A stretch of 36,185 bases of DNA from Erythrobacteraceae bacterium. GTDB taxonomy: Bacteria; Pseudomonadota; Alphaproteobacteria; Sphingomonadales; Sphingomonadaceae. The position numbers and the translations under genes are program-made. The stretch covers positions 1 to 36,185 of the forward strand of contig JAIXPX010000025.1 of assembly GCA_027486035.1 (NCBI GenBank), given 5' to 3'. Below the pieces are notes generated by a model, which saw nothing but the letters and a program-made list of their open reading frames with translations, was not told where the DNA came from and did no database searches. Shown here piece after piece: positions 14,786-23,178 of this stretch (position 1 is its first letter; the number at the start of each line of letters is the position of its first letter).

Positions 14786-16132
14786 TCACTTCCAGGCGGT
14801 GATCGTGCCGCTGTCGTCGAGCACGTAGAGCATCCCGTCGGCGACCACCGGCGGCAGGCTGACGGCCGAGCCGACCTCGGCAAACAGGCTCGCCGAGCCT
14901 TCGCCTGCGCTCACCCGCCAGATCTCGCCGCGCGAGCTTGCGACATAGAGCTGGCCGCCGGCCAGCACCGGCCCGGTCCAGAACACGGGGCCCTTCTTGT
15001 CTTCCTCGTCCTTGTAGCGCTGGAGCTTGGTGATCCAGCGCACCCGGCCCGAGGAGCGGGCGATGGCAAGCAGGCGCGCGTCATCGGTGAGGGTGAAGAT
15101 CCACTCGCCCGCGACCACCGGGGTCGAGATGCCGGCAAGGTTCAGTTCCCAGATGCGCTGGCCGGTGACCAGTTCATAGGCGGCCATGCGCCCGCCCTGT
15201 CCCAGTGCATAGACGCGGCCCGAATCGATGATCGGATCGGCATCGATATCGGTGATTGTGCCGACGGTGGTGGAGATGTTGGTGCGTGCCAGCGCGTCCG
15301 ACCACAGGCTGCGGCCGTTCTCGTAGCGATAGGCGGTGAGCTCGCCCGACGAATAGCCGGCAACGATCGTGCCCTGCCCCGCTGCGGGGGCGGCCACGCC
15401 GAACACGCCGGACTGGGTGTTCGAGCCGCTTTCGTCCCACACCAGCGAGCCGTCGGCGGTCTTGAGCGAGATGAGCTGATTGTCCTGCGTCATCACGAAG
15501 AGCTGGCCGAAGGCGATGGTCGGCGAACCGCGCAGGGGTCCGGCCGGCTTGACCTTCCACAGCACCTCGCCGGTTTCGGCATTCACCGCCTTGACCTCGC
15601 CCACGCCATTGGTGGCGTAGAGCTTGCCGGCCTCGTAGCTGACCCCGCCGCCGAAGGCCGAGGGGCGCTGGTCCTTGGTCATGTCGCCATCGTCGCGCGT
15701 CCACAGGCGCGCGCCGGTGTTCTTGTCGAAGGCGACGATCACGCCGTCGGTGCCCTCGGCAAATAGCTTGCCGCCGCCGATCACCGGGGCTGCGGCCAGG
15801 CGCATCCGGTTGGTCGAGCCGGCGATCTGCGCGCTCCATACCTTGACCGGGTTCTCGCCCAGGGCGAGGTGGCCGTAGGACTTGCTCGCCGAGCCGCCCG
15901 CCTGGGCCCAATCGGCATTGGTGCGTTGCGGAGGGAGAACCACCGAGACCGCCGCCAGCGCGGGATCGACCTCGGCCCCGCTCTCGATGCGCGAGAGGAT
16001 CGGCGTGCGGTTGCCGATGGTCGGTGTGGTCTTGTCGTCGCCGCCGCCGAACAGCCCGCCCTTGCAGCCCGTCAGACTGGCCGCGACCAGACCGGTCAGC
16101 AGCGCGGCGCGCGCGAATTTCATTGTCGTCAT
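14786..16132 (-). CDS. bamB: Outer membrane assembly lipoprotein BamB
   Basis: A 448-aa periplasmic lipoprotein with an eight-bladed PQQ-like beta-propeller. It is a subunit of the BAM complex that inserts beta-barrel proteins into the outer membrane. A signal peptide ending LTGC at residues 20-23 gives lipidation at C23. Repeated blade motifs include GRLFAEGTDGVIVAFDKNTGARLW-like strands, VNAETGEVLWKVK and ISLKTADGSLVWDESG. ATG 16132 is chosen (MTTMKF); ATG 16123 is equally possible. It lies 22 nt after the YfgM-like gene, the same pairing as yfgM-bamB in E. coli. Confidence 0.9.
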   Translation of the reverse strand: MTTMKFARAALLTGLVAASLTGCKGGLFGGGDDKTTPTIGNRTPILSRIESGAEVDPALAAVSVVLPPQRTNADWAQAGGSASKSYGHLALGENPVKVWSAQIAGSTNRMRLAAAPVIGGGKLFAEGTDGVIVAFDKNTGARLWTRDDGDMTKDQRPSAFGGGVSYEAGKLYATNGVGEVKAVNAETGEVLWKVKPAGPLRGSPTIAFGQLFVMTQDNQLISLKTADGSLVWDESGSNTQSGVFGVAAPAAGQGTIVAGYSSGELTAYRYENGRSLWSDALARTNISTTVGTITDIDADPIIDSGRVYALGQGGRMAAYELVTGQRIWELNLAGISTPVVAGEWIFTLTDDARLLAIARSSGRVRWITKLQRYKDEEDKKGPVFWTGPVLAGGQLYVASSRGEIWRVSAGEGSASLFAEVGSAVSLPPVVADGMLYVLDDSGTITAWK

Positions 16133-16154
16133 CAGGTGCGTTCCCATCCTCGTC

Positions 16155-16940
16155 CTATTCGGCCGCAGCAGCGCTGCCGCCATCCCCCTCGGACGCGACC
16201 CCTTCATCCTTGAGCAATTTCTTCACATCGACAATGGCGTCGACCCCCATCAGTCCGGCCATCTGCCGCGCCCGGCTGCGCAGGGTATCGGGCTGCGTCT
16301 CGTCCTTGGCGATGGCGGCGAACATCTTGCCTGCAGCCTGGCGGTTGCCGCTTTCGGCATGGGCCATGGCGACCAATTCGCCGGCGCTGCCGAAATAGGG
16401 GTTGCCGGGTGTGGCAATGCCCGAAAGCTGGGCGATCACCTCGGCCGGCTTCATTGTGTCGAAATCGATGCTGACCGCGCGGATCCGCGCCAGATCGCGC
16501 AGCGCAGGCGGCGCATCGGCATCATCGGCAATCGCGCGGTAAAGCCCGGCGGCCCTGGCACTGTCCCCCGTCTCCAGCGCGGCGCCGGCCTGAAGGAAGC
16601 GCGCGGCCGTGCGCGCGCCGTCGGAGCTGGCACCATCGGCCAGCAGCGGCGCGACCTTGTCGCCCGCGCCCTTGAAATCGCGTGTCCCGGCCGCATCGAG
16701 CGCGGCGATCAGCGTCTCGGACTGGGCCTCGAGGTTCTGCTCGGCATAGTGGTCCCAGATCAGGTAGCCACCAAGGCCCGCGATCCCGAGCCCGATCACG
16801 CCCAGCACCTTGAGGCCCTGCGTGCGCAGGAATTCGTAAAGCGCGTCCTCGCGCACCGCCTCGTCGATCTCGCGGATCAGGACCTCGTCCTCGCGCGTGG
16901 TGTCGGGGATGGCAGGGGTGGTCTTGGGAGTGCGCGCCAT
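16155..16940 (-). CDS. YfgM-like tetratricopeptide membrane protein
   Basis: A 261-aa protein. A charged cytosolic N-terminus (DEVLIREIDEAVREDALYEFLRTQG) leads into one membrane helix (about 43-62, LKVLGVIGLGIAGLGGYLIW). A periplasmic helical-repeat domain follows (tetratricopeptide-like helices around 90-230), ending in an Ala-rich tail. The layout matches the YfgM family, an ancillary SecYEG subunit that hands periplasmic proteins to chaperones, and the downstream bamB supports it. It is upstream in the operon with a 22-nt gap to bamB. The 200 nt upstream (16941-17140) hold no gene I can identify. Confidence 0.82.
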   Translation of the reverse strand: MARTPKTTPAIPDTTREDEVLIREIDEAVREDALYEFLRTQGLKVLGVIGLGIAGLGGYLIWDHYAEQNLEAQSETLIAALDAAGTRDFKGAGDKVAPLLADGASSDGARTAARFLQAGAALETGDSARAAGLYRAIADDADAPPALRDLARIRAVSIDFDTMKPAEVIAQLSGIATPGNPYFGSAGELVAMAHAESGNRQAAGKMFAAIAKDETQPDTLRSRARQMAGLMGVDAIVDVKKLLKDEGVASEGDGGSAAAAE

Positions 16941-17140
16941 GGGGGGCTGGTGATCCTCGTCGTATGTCTGTGCCGCAGGCCGGAGCCGGACGGGCCGCTG
17001 CGCTCTTTAGGCAGGTGCGGCCCTGCGCGCAATGGCACCGGCACCGGCACCGCCCAGTGGAGGCGGGCCGGGGATGGCGCGTGGCGATTGAACGGGGGAT
17101 GAAGCGCGCGCGCGGGGGAGAGAGCCGTGCGACCCGCGCC
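16941..17140. other. Intergenic stretch, nothing recognised
   Basis: About 200 nt of GC-rich sequence lie between the start of the YfgM-like gene and the stop of the alpha/beta hydrolase gene. It contains a short CACCGG-type run (about 17034-17052). I see no tRNA, strong hairpin, convincing promoter or supported ORF. The promoter of the yfgM-bamB operon must lie here but cannot be pinned down. Confidence 0.5.
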
Positions 17141-18007
17141 TCAGTCCGCGCCTGCCAGCAGGGCATGGATCGCCGCGCGCACCTCGGGCTCGTCGAGCGT
17201 CGGGGCATGGCCGACGCGCGGGACGGTGATGGTGGTCATCGCCGGGTTGCGCCGGCCCATCTGCTCCACCGTCTCGGCGCTGATGAGGTCCGACAATTCG
17301 CCCCGCACCAGCAGCATCGGCACGCCCGCCAGCGTGTCGAAGGCGGGCCACAGATCGGGCGGGGCGGCATTGCCGGGCTTCGAGAAGGGCTCGGCAATGG
17401 CCATGTCGTAATCGAACACGATCCGTCCGCTCTGGCTCACCACCATGGTGCGCTTGGCAAGCTCGAGCCACTGGTCGAGGCTGTAGTCGGGAAAGGCGGC
17501 CGAATGCGCCTCGGCGAGCCCGCGTGCGGCGTGGACCCAGGTCGGGTAGCTCCTGCCCTGCCCGACATAGCCGGCAATCCGGCCAACGCCCTGCGCCTCG
17601 ATCTCGGGACCGATATCGTTCATCACCACCGCCGCGATGCGCCCGGGCTGCATCGCCGCCAGCAGCATTGTCATCAGCCCGCCCATCGAGGTGCCGACCG
17701 CGATGAAGCGGGTGATATCCTGCTCGGCGAGCAGCCTTTCGACATCGGCGACATAGGTGACCGGGGAATAAGTGTCGGAATCGGAGGCATAGCCGCTCTG
17801 CCCGCGCCCGCGCATCTCCGGCACAACCACGCGGCGGGTGGCGGCGAGTTCCTCCGCCAGAGCGTGGAAATCGCGGGCGTTGCGGGTGAGGCCGTGGAGG
17901 CACAGCACCGGCAGCTTCCCGGAACCCGCCGGGCCTGGATAGTTGCGATAATGCAGGTTCAGCCCGTCACTGCTGGTCCAGAAGCGGTCTTCGTAAGATG
18001 CGGCCAT
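17141..18007 (-). CDS. Alpha/beta-fold hydrolase
   Basis: A 288-aa protein of the alpha/beta hydrolase superfamily. The oxyanion-hole strand is VLCLHGLTRNARDF (about 35-47), the nucleophile elbow is GTSMGG with S107, the likely acid is D240 in RGELSDLIS, and the catalytic His is H267 in VGHAPTL. A cap domain lies between. The substrate is unknown; small-ester or lactone hydrolases share this pattern. The start is ATG 18007 (MAASYEDRFW), because the open frame further upstream runs into the divergent selO region and lacks similarity. A gap of 74 nt separates it from the divergent selO start. Confidence 0.85.
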   Translation of the reverse strand: MAASYEDRFWTSSDGLNLHYRNYPGPAGSGKLPVLCLHGLTRNARDFHALAEELAATRRVVVPEMRGRGQSGYASDSDTYSPVTYVADVERLLAEQDITRFIAVGTSMGGLMTMLLAAMQPGRIAAVVMNDIGPEIEAQGVGRIAGYVGQGRSYPTWVHAARGLAEAHSAAFPDYSLDQWLELAKRTMVVSQSGRIVFDYDMAIAEPFSKPGNAAPPDLWPAFDTLAGVPMLLVRGELSDLISAETVEQMGRRNPAMTTITVPRVGHAPTLDEPEVRAAIHALLAGAD

Positions 18008-18081
18008 AATGCGCCGGTAACCCCTGTATGTGCCTAACCCGGCGGCTTGCGCGCGCCGGGGCTTGGCCCCACTATCGCGGC

Positions 18082-19494
18082 ATGAGCGAACCTGTGCAAC
18101 CATCCCTTGCGTCCGTCCCCTATCGTCCCGATCCGGCGATCCTGCCGCTGGCGGGCTGGCTGGGGGACCGGGTGGCAGCGGCCGACTTTCCCGGGACACG
18201 GCTGCGCTGGCGCAATGACCGCGCCGCCGCAACGGTCGGGCTGGCAGGGCTGACGGACGCGGAGTGGACGCAGCACTTCGGCCGCTTTGCCCCGCTTGAA
18301 GGCAACCTCCCCCAGCCGCTCGCCCTGCGTTACCACGGGCACCAGTTCCGGGTGTACAATCCCGAGATCGGCGACGGGCGCGGCTTCCTGTTCGCGCAGA
18401 TGCGGGGCGCTGACGGCCGCCTGATGGACCTCGGCACCAAGGGTTCGGGCCAGACCCCTTGGAGCCGCGCGGGCGACGGGCGGCTGACGCTCAAGGGCGC
18501 GGTGCGCGAGATCCTGGCCACCGAAATGCTCGAGGCGCTCGGCGTCAACACCTCGAAGACCTTCAGCGTGATCGAGACCGGCGAGGCGCTGTGGCGCGGC
18601 GACGAGCCCAGCCCGACGCGATCCGCCGTGCTGGTGCGCCTCAGCCATTCGCACATCCGCATCGGCACCTTCCAGCGGCTGCTGGCGATCGAGAATGCCG
18701 ATGCCATGGCCGAACTGATCGACTACTGCCTCGCCCACTTCCCCGGCCCGCCCCCGCCCGAGGACGCACCGGACCGCGACCAGCCCGCGATCCGCCTGAT
18801 GCACGCCGTGGTCGAGCGGATGGCCGATCTGGCGGCGAGCTACATGGTGGCGGGCTTCGTCCACGGGGTGCTCAACACCGACAACATGAACGTGACCGGC
18901 GAGAGTTTCGACTATGGCCCGTGGCGCTGGCTCCCGGCATGGGAGCCGGGCTTCACCGCTGCCTATTTCGACCATGCCGGCCTCTACGCCTTTGGCCGCC
19001 AGCCTCAGGCGCTGCACTGGAACTGTGGGCAGCTTGCGGTCGCATTGCGGCTCCATGCCGAGACCGCACCGCTGGTCGCCGCGCTCGAACGCTTCGGACC
19101 GCTCTACATGGCGGCCGTGGCCCGGCGCTGGTGCTGGCGGCTCGGCGTGGTCTCGCAAGGCGTGGAGGCCGACACGCAGCTCGTTGCCGCCTGCGAGGCG
19201 GCGATGCGCGAGGGCGCGCTCCCGCCCGACGCCTTCTTCTTCGTCCACCGCGGCGGGCGCGGCGCAGCGGGGGGCGCGCTGGGCGAGGCACTGGCGGCGT
19301 ACCAGCCGGTCCTCCCGGATCACCCCTACTGGGCCGACCCCGAACCCCAGTCGATGCTGATCGACGAGGTCGAGGCGATCTGGGAGGCGATCGCAGGCGA
19401 GGATGACTGGGGGCCGCTCGAAGCCAAGGTCGCTGCCTTGCGCCGCATGGGCGAGGCCCACGGCCCCGCTCCGGGTGCCGCCGGTCACGCCTGA
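18082..19494 (+). CDS. selO: SelO-type protein adenylyltransferase (YdiU)
   Basis: A 470-aa pseudokinase-fold enzyme that transfers AMP from ATP to protein hydroxyl groups, and links to redox stress in studied bacteria. Signatures are GHQFRVYNPEIGDGRGFLFAQ, DLGTKGSGQTPWSRAGDGRLTLKGA, SHIRIGTFQR and GFVHGVLNTDNMNVTGESFDYGP. D267 (NTDNM) and D277 (FDYGP) are ten residues apart, as are the catalytic and metal-binding Asp residues of the E. coli protein. ATG 18082 is chosen; the open frame extends to 18028 but those codons look non-coding. No selenocysteine is expected in bacterial members. It is monocistronic, and a hairpin follows after 14 nt. Confidence 0.9.
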   Translation: MSEPVQPSLASVPYRPDPAILPLAGWLGDRVAAADFPGTRLRWRNDRAAATVGLAGLTDAEWTQHFGRFAPLEGNLPQPLALRYHGHQFRVYNPEIGDGRGFLFAQMRGADGRLMDLGTKGSGQTPWSRAGDGRLTLKGAVREILATEMLEALGVNTSKTFSVIETGEALWRGDEPSPTRSAVLVRLSHSHIRIGTFQRLLAIENADAMAELIDYCLAHFPGPPPPEDAPDRDQPAIRLMHAVVERMADLAASYMVAGFVHGVLNTDNMNVTGESFDYGPWRWLPAWEPGFTAAYFDHAGLYAFGRQPQALHWNCGQLAVALRLHAETAPLVAALERFGPLYMAAVARRWCWRLGVVSQGVEADTQLVAACEAAMREGALPPDAFFFVHRGGRGAAGGALGEALAAYQPVLPDHPYWADPEPQSMLIDEVEAIWEAIAGEDDWGPLEAKVAALRRMGEAHGPAPGAAGHA

Positions 19495-19508
19495 CGCAGA
19501 CATGGAAA

Positions 19509-19539
19509 CGCCCCCGCAAGCCGAGGCTTCCCGGGGGCG
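19509..19539. terminator. Hairpin downstream of selO
   Basis: An 8-bp stem CGCCCCCG (19509-19516) / CGGGGGCG (19532-19539) with an inner AAGC-CGAG-GCTT stem-loop begins 14 nt after the selO stop. On the minus strand it is followed by TTTCC. It probably ends selO transcription, and also the candidate minus-strand RNA. Confidence 0.6.
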
Positions 19540-19655
19540 CATCCCGCGGCGGCATCTTGCCTCCGCGCCGGCGGCCGTCTGGTGGGAAACGGCCGCAAGT
19601 TGATGAAAGCCATCCCGAGCCCGTGCTGGGCCCGCAAATCAACTTCCCTGTGTTG
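19509..19655 (-). ncRNA. Candidate small RNA, four hairpins, minus strand
   Basis: Between selO and rarD, both on the plus strand, the minus strand reads four consecutive stems. They are AAGTTGAT/ATCAACTT (arms 19638-19645 and 19597-19604, with an inner GCCC/GGGC); an 8-bp GCGGCCGT/ACGGCCGC stem (19589-19596 and 19571-19578) with a C-rich loop TTCCCACCAG; GCGG-GGCA/TGCC-CCGC (19546-19566); and a terminator-like CGCCCCCG/CGGGGGCG stem (19509-19539) followed by TTTCC on the minus strand. The plus strand lacks a T-run after the last stem, which favours the minus strand. The 5' end is unknown; an A/T-rich stretch (19650-19675) could contain the promoter, but no good -35 is seen. No known family is claimed. 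Confidence 0.35.
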
Positions 19656-19737
19656 TTAATTTCTAAGCCGCTTTAGCTGAACAGAGCCGCACCACCTCCG
19701 ACAGGCATTGTTCATCTTGCGGGCGCTTGCGCCGCGT

Positions 19738-19761
19738 CGCCCCGCCCCCTAACGCGGGGCG
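19738..19761 (+). promoter_or_regulatory. Hairpin immediately before the rarD start codon
   Basis: A perfect 8-bp stem CGCCCCGC (19738-19745) / GCGGGGCG (19754-19761) with an 8-nt loop ends 2 nt before ATG 19764. The only purine-rich Shine-Dalgarno candidate (GGGG) is inside the stem, so the structure could limit ribosome access. Observed by eye only. Confidence 0.35.
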
Positions 19762-19763
19762 TG

Positions 19764-20660
19764 ATGAACACCCCCGCACCCGCCAGCCAACCGACCGCCT
19801 CGGGCCTGGCGCCTGCCCTCGGCGCCTACCTGATCTGGGGCTTCCTCCCGCTCTACCTGGTGCTGGTGAAGAGCGTGCCGGCCTTCGAATTCGTCGGCTG
19901 GCGGATCATCTGGACGCTGCCGCTGTGCCTCGCCATCGTCGCTGTCCGCCGCCAGTTTCCCGAGCTTCGCGCTGCGCTCGGCTCGCCGCGCAGCCTTCTC
20001 GCCCTGCTGGCCAGCAGCGTGCTGATCGGGATCAACTGGTTCGTCTACATCTGGGCGATCATGGCGGGCGAGGTCTATGCAACCTCGATCGGCTATTACC
20101 TCAACCCCCTGCTCAACGTGCTGCTCGGCACGCTGGTGCTGGGCGAAAGGCTGTCGCGGCGGCAGTGGCTCGCGGTCGCCATCGCTGCCGTCGCGGTCGC
20201 GCTGCTGGCTGCGGGGGCCGTCACGAGCCTGTGGATCAGCCTGACACTCGGCCTCAGCTTCGGCCTCTATGGCCTTGTCCGAAAACAGGTTTCTGTCGGA
20301 TCGCTTCCCGGCCTCACGATCGAGAGCGCGATCCTGCTGCCGGTCGCGGTCGGCATTGCCTGGTGGTATGCGGCAAGCCCGCAAGGATCGGCCTTCGGGC
20401 AGGACCTGGGGATGAGCCTGCTGATCGTCTTTTCCGGCGTCGTCACCGCCGTACCGCTGCTGATGTTCGCGATCGCGGCGCGGCGGATGGACTATTCCAC
20501 CCTCGGCTTCATCCAGTATCTCTCGCCGACGATCGTGTTCTTCCTCGGCCTGTTCGTCTTCCACCAGCCGCTCGCCCCCGCAAAGCTCGCCAGCTTCGTG
20601 CTGATCTGGGTGGCGGTCGGCGTGTTCGTCTGGGACCTGTGGGCGAAGCGGAAGGCCTGA
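19764..20660 (+). CDS. rarD: RarD/EamA-family membrane transporter
   Basis: A 298-aa protein with about ten membrane helices in two EamA repeats, of the RarD subgroup of the drug/metabolite transporter superfamily. Characteristic stretches are GAYLIWGFLPLYLVLVKSVPA at the N-terminus, GINWFVYIWAIMAGEVYATSIGYYLNPLLNVLLG in the middle, FGLYGLVRKQVSVGSLPGLTIES, and GFIQYLSPTIVFFLGLFVFHQPL near the end. RarD proteins are linked to chloramphenicol sensitivity in name only; the transported molecule is not known. ATG 19764 (second of GTG-ATG) is taken. It is convergent with pyrC 57 nt away. Confidence 0.88.
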   Translation: MNTPAPASQPTASGLAPALGAYLIWGFLPLYLVLVKSVPAFEFVGWRIIWTLPLCLAIVAVRRQFPELRAALGSPRSLLALLASSVLIGINWFVYIWAIMAGEVYATSIGYYLNPLLNVLLGTLVLGERLSRRQWLAVAIAAVAVALLAAGAVTSLWISLTLGLSFGLYGLVRKQVSVGSLPGLTIESAILLPVAVGIAWWYAASPQGSAFGQDLGMSLLIVFSGVVTAVPLLMFAIAARRMDYSTLGFIQYLSPTIVFFLGLFVFHQPLAPAKLASFVLIWVAVGVFVWDLWAKRKA

Positions 20661-20689
20661 GTTCGGATCGCGCTTACGCGTGATGCAGA

Positions 20690-20703
20690 CCACCCGAAGG
20701 TGG
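20690..20703. terminator. Small hairpin between rarD and pyrC
   Basis: A 5-bp stem CCACC (20690-20694) / GGTGG (20699-20703) with a CGAA tetraloop lies in the 57-nt gap between the convergent rarD and pyrC genes. It is a possible bidirectional terminator, without an obvious T-run. Confidence 0.4.
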
Positions 20704-20717
20704 CCACATGCACCTGG

Positions 20718-21755
20718 CTATCCGATAAACCGCCACCCCAGCACCTGCCCGCCGTGCCACGGGACGATCTCCTCGCCGGTCACGTGCAGCACCGGCGGCA
20801 CCGCCACCTCGGCGCGCTCGAGCGTCACGGTGTCCTCGTTCACGGGGAGCTTGTAGAAGGCCGGGCCGTGGAGCGAGGCGAAGCCTTCGAACCTGTCCAG
20901 CGCGCCCTCCTCGTCGAACACGGTGACATAGCTTTCGAGCGCATAGGGCGCGCCGAAGATGCCCGCGCAGCCGCAGGCGCTTTCCTTGTCCTTCCTGAGA
21001 TGCGGCGCAGAATCCGTGCCGAGGAAGAATTTCGGGCTCCCGCCCGTCGCCGCCTTGCGCAGCGCCAGCCGGTGGCTCTCACGCTTGGCGACGGGCAGGC
21101 AGTAATTATGCGGCTGGATCCCGCCCACCAGCATGGCGTTGCGGTTGATGTGGAGGTGCTGCGGGGTGATGGTCGCGGCGACCTGCGGCCCGGCGGCGGT
21201 CACGAAGTCCACCGCGTCCGAGGTGGTGATGTGCTCGAACACGATCCTGAGCTTCGGAAAGGCCGCAACAATGCCGCGCAAGTGCCTCTCGATGAATTCC
21301 CTTTCGCGGTCGAACACGTCGACCGAATGATCGGTCACCTCGCCGTGGATGCACAGCACGATATCCTCGGCCTCCATCCGGGCGAGGACCGGATAGAGCT
21401 TCTCGACATTCGTCACGCCCGCAGCCGAATTGGTCGTCGCGTTCGCCGGATACATCTTGGCGGCGGTGAAGACGCCCTCGGCCGCGCCGCGGGCAAGGTC
21501 GTCCGCATCGGTGTTGTCGGTGAGGTAACAGGTCATCAGCGGGGTGAAGCTGACTCCCTCGGGCACGGCGGCAAGGATGCGCGCGCGATAGGCCCGGCCA
21601 AGCTCGGTCGTTGTCACCGGCGGGGTGAGGTTGGGCATCACGATCGCCCGGGCAAACTGGCGCGCGGTATAGGGCACCACCTCGCGCATGATCGCGTTGT
21701 CGCGGAAATGCAGGTGCCAGTCGTCGGGGCGGCGGATCGTGAGGCGGTCGGTCAT
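20718..21755 (-). CDS. pyrC: Dihydroorotase, class II
   Basis: A 345-aa zinc amidohydrolase that interconverts N-carbamoyl-aspartate and dihydroorotate in pyrimidine synthesis. The N-terminal metal-binding DWHLHFRD is intact. AKMYPANATTNS carries the Lys expected to be carboxylated. LCIHGEV and FEHITT hold the other His ligands, and FFLGTDSAPHLRKDKE contains the catalytic Asp. Length and blocks match the E. coli-type (class II) enzyme. It lies alone, divergent from ygfZ with a 38-nt gap; the ATG at 21755 is preceded by GGGGAAGCC on the minus strand. Confidence 0.94.
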   Translation of the reverse strand: MTDRLTIRRPDDWHLHFRDNAIMREVVPYTARQFARAIVMPNLTPPVTTTELGRAYRARILAAVPEGVSFTPLMTCYLTDNTDADDLARGAAEGVFTAAKMYPANATTNSAAGVTNVEKLYPVLARMEAEDIVLCIHGEVTDHSVDVFDREREFIERHLRGIVAAFPKLRIVFEHITTSDAVDFVTAAGPQVAATITPQHLHINRNAMLVGGIQPHNYCLPVAKRESHRLALRKAATGGSPKFFLGTDSAPHLRKDKESACGCAGIFGAPYALESYVTVFDEEGALDRFEGFASLHGPAFYKLPVNEDTVTLERAEVAVPPVLHVTGEEIVPWHGGQVLGWRFIG

Positions 21756-21793
21756 GGCTTCCCCTTAGCTTTTGGCGTGCCTATCTGTCACGC

Positions 21794-22531
21794 ATGATGG
21801 CAACCCTTCTGACAAACCGCGCCGTGATCCGCCTCTCGCCCTTGGACGAGACCGAGGATGTCGCCGCTTTCCTTCAGGGCCTCGTCACCAGTGACGTGAA
21901 GGGTCCGCTCCCCAGTTACGCCGCCCTGCTTTCGGCACAGGGCAAGCACCTGTTCGATTTCCTCGTCTGGGCGGGGGGCGCCGATCTGCTGCTCGATTGC
22001 GAGGCCGCCCATGCCGACGAGCTGGTCAAGCGCCTGTCGATGTACCGCCTGCGCCGCCGGATCGCGATCGCCCGCGACGAGAGCCTCGCCGTGCATTGGA
22101 GCCCTGTCCCGCGTGAAGGCGCCCTCCCCGATCCGCGCCTGCCGGCGCTCGGCCACCGCTGGCTCGCGGCGCCGGAAGGCGAAAGCGCCGATGCCGCCTG
22201 GCTCGCCCACCGCCTGACGCTCGGCGTGCCCGAGGGGCGCGGCGAGCTGGGCGACATCCTGTGGCTGGAGACCAACGCCGTCGAACTCCGCGGCGTCAGC
22301 TTCACCAAGGGCTGCTATGTCGGTCAGGAGAACACGGCGCGGATGAACTGGCGGCAGAAGGTCAATCGCCGTCTGGTGGTGGTGCCGCTGGGCGAGTCGG
22401 ACGAGGCGCGGCGTGTGGCGGCCTATCCGCAGCTCAAGCTTGCCGTCGATCACCTCAGGGTCGAGAGCCTCGATCCCGCGCGCCTGCCCGCCTGGCAGCG
22501 CGCCGGGGTGGTGGAGCAGCCCGAGAGCTAG
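21794..22531 (+). CDS. ygfZ: YgfZ/GcvT-like folate-binding Fe-S maturation protein
   Basis: A 245-aa protein of the YgfZ (CAF17/IBA57) family, which uses tetrahydrofolate to help assemble or repair Fe-S enzymes and affects tRNA modification. The defining motif KGCYVGQE spans residues 172-179 with its conserved Cys174. The N-terminal half shows FLQGLVTSDV and LLSAQGKHLFDFLVW, as in family members. It is shorter than the E. coli protein (about 326 aa) but normal for alphaproteobacteria. Its TAG overlaps the TAG of the convergent TetR gene in the 4-bp sequence CTAG (22528-22531). Confidence 0.9.
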   Translation: MMATLLTNRAVIRLSPLDETEDVAAFLQGLVTSDVKGPLPSYAALLSAQGKHLFDFLVWAGGADLLLDCEAAHADELVKRLSMYRLRRRIAIARDESLAVHWSPVPREGALPDPRLPALGHRWLAAPEGESADAAWLAHRLTLGVPEGRGELGDILWLETNAVELRGVSFTKGCYVGQENTARMNWRQKVNRRLVVVPLGESDEARRVAAYPQLKLAVDHLRVESLDPARLPAWQRAGVVEQPES

Positions 22532-23124
22532 GCCACCTGGTGCCCGGCGAAGCTCGCCTCGAGCATCGCCGTTGCCCGCTCGCGCGCCGCATCGCGCGGC
22601 AGTTCGAGCGATTTCGCCAGCGCCCCGCCGATCAGCGCGTCGCCCAGGGCGAGCAGCACCAGCGACAGGGTGTCGCGGTGCAGCCGCCGCTCGGCAATGT
22701 GCTCGGCAGGCTCGGACGGGGCGAGCTCGTCGAGCAGATCGTGGATCGTGGCGATGATCGGGTCGAGCGCGTCCTCGTTGCCCGTCAGCAGCATCCAGCT
22801 CGTCAGCGCGCCCGCGCCCTCGCGGTCGAAGGCGTCGAAGGCGAGATCGACCACCTCGCGCGGGGAACCAAGGCCTGCGCGGCTGGCATGGACCGCCTCG
22901 AGGATCGTCTCGCACACGGTGCGCGCGATATGTCCGGCGAGCGCCTTCTGGAGGCCCGAGGCCGAGCCGAAATGGTGCAGCAGATTGGCATGGGTGCGCC
23001 CGATCCGCGCGGCGACCGCCTTCAGCGTCACGGCCTGCGGCCCCGTCTCGATCAGCAGCGCGCGCGCGGCCTCGAGCGCGGAATTGCGCGATTGCTCGGG
23101 GGTCAACCTCTTGCGACTGGCCAT
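22528..23124 (-). CDS. TetR-family transcriptional regulator
   Basis: A 198-aa protein with an N-terminal TetR-type HTH (about 12-58). The recognition region is TLKAVAARIGRTHANLLHHFGSASGLQKALAGHI, where the canonical YYHF is replaced by NLLHHF. The C-terminal ligand/dimer domain is helical and gives no clue to the inducer. It is convergent with ygfZ (4-bp overlap) and precedes the GNAT gene on the same strand reading away. No operator near its own start is obvious. The ligand and targets are unknown. Confidence 0.85.
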   Translation of the reverse strand: MASRKRLTPEQSRNSALEAARALLIETGPQAVTLKAVAARIGRTHANLLHHFGSASGLQKALAGHIARTVCETILEAVHASRAGLGSPREVVDLAFDAFDREGAGALTSWMLLTGNEDALDPIIATIHDLLDELAPSEPAEHIAERRLHRDTLSLVLLALGDALIGGALAKSLELPRDAARERATAMLEASFAGHQVA

Positions 23125-23178
23125 GCCTGCCGCCTAACCGCTTTTGCGGAGCCTAACAAGCCGCGGGGGGCCGGCGGG

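Noticed and set aside
17034..17052. CACCGG tandem units in intergenic DNA
   Set aside because: Only about three copies in very GC-rich sequence, consistent with chance; no structure or conserved context.
18034..19542. 502-codon open frame on the minus strand
   Set aside because: It lies opposite selO and has no recognisable domain; the selO motifs on the plus strand are decisive.
19509..19660. 6S RNA as identity of the structured gap after selO
   Set aside because: A GCGGCGGCATCT stretch (19546-19557) recalls the E. coli 6S 3' region. However, the local self-contained hairpins do not form the single long stem with a central bubble that defines 6S RNA.
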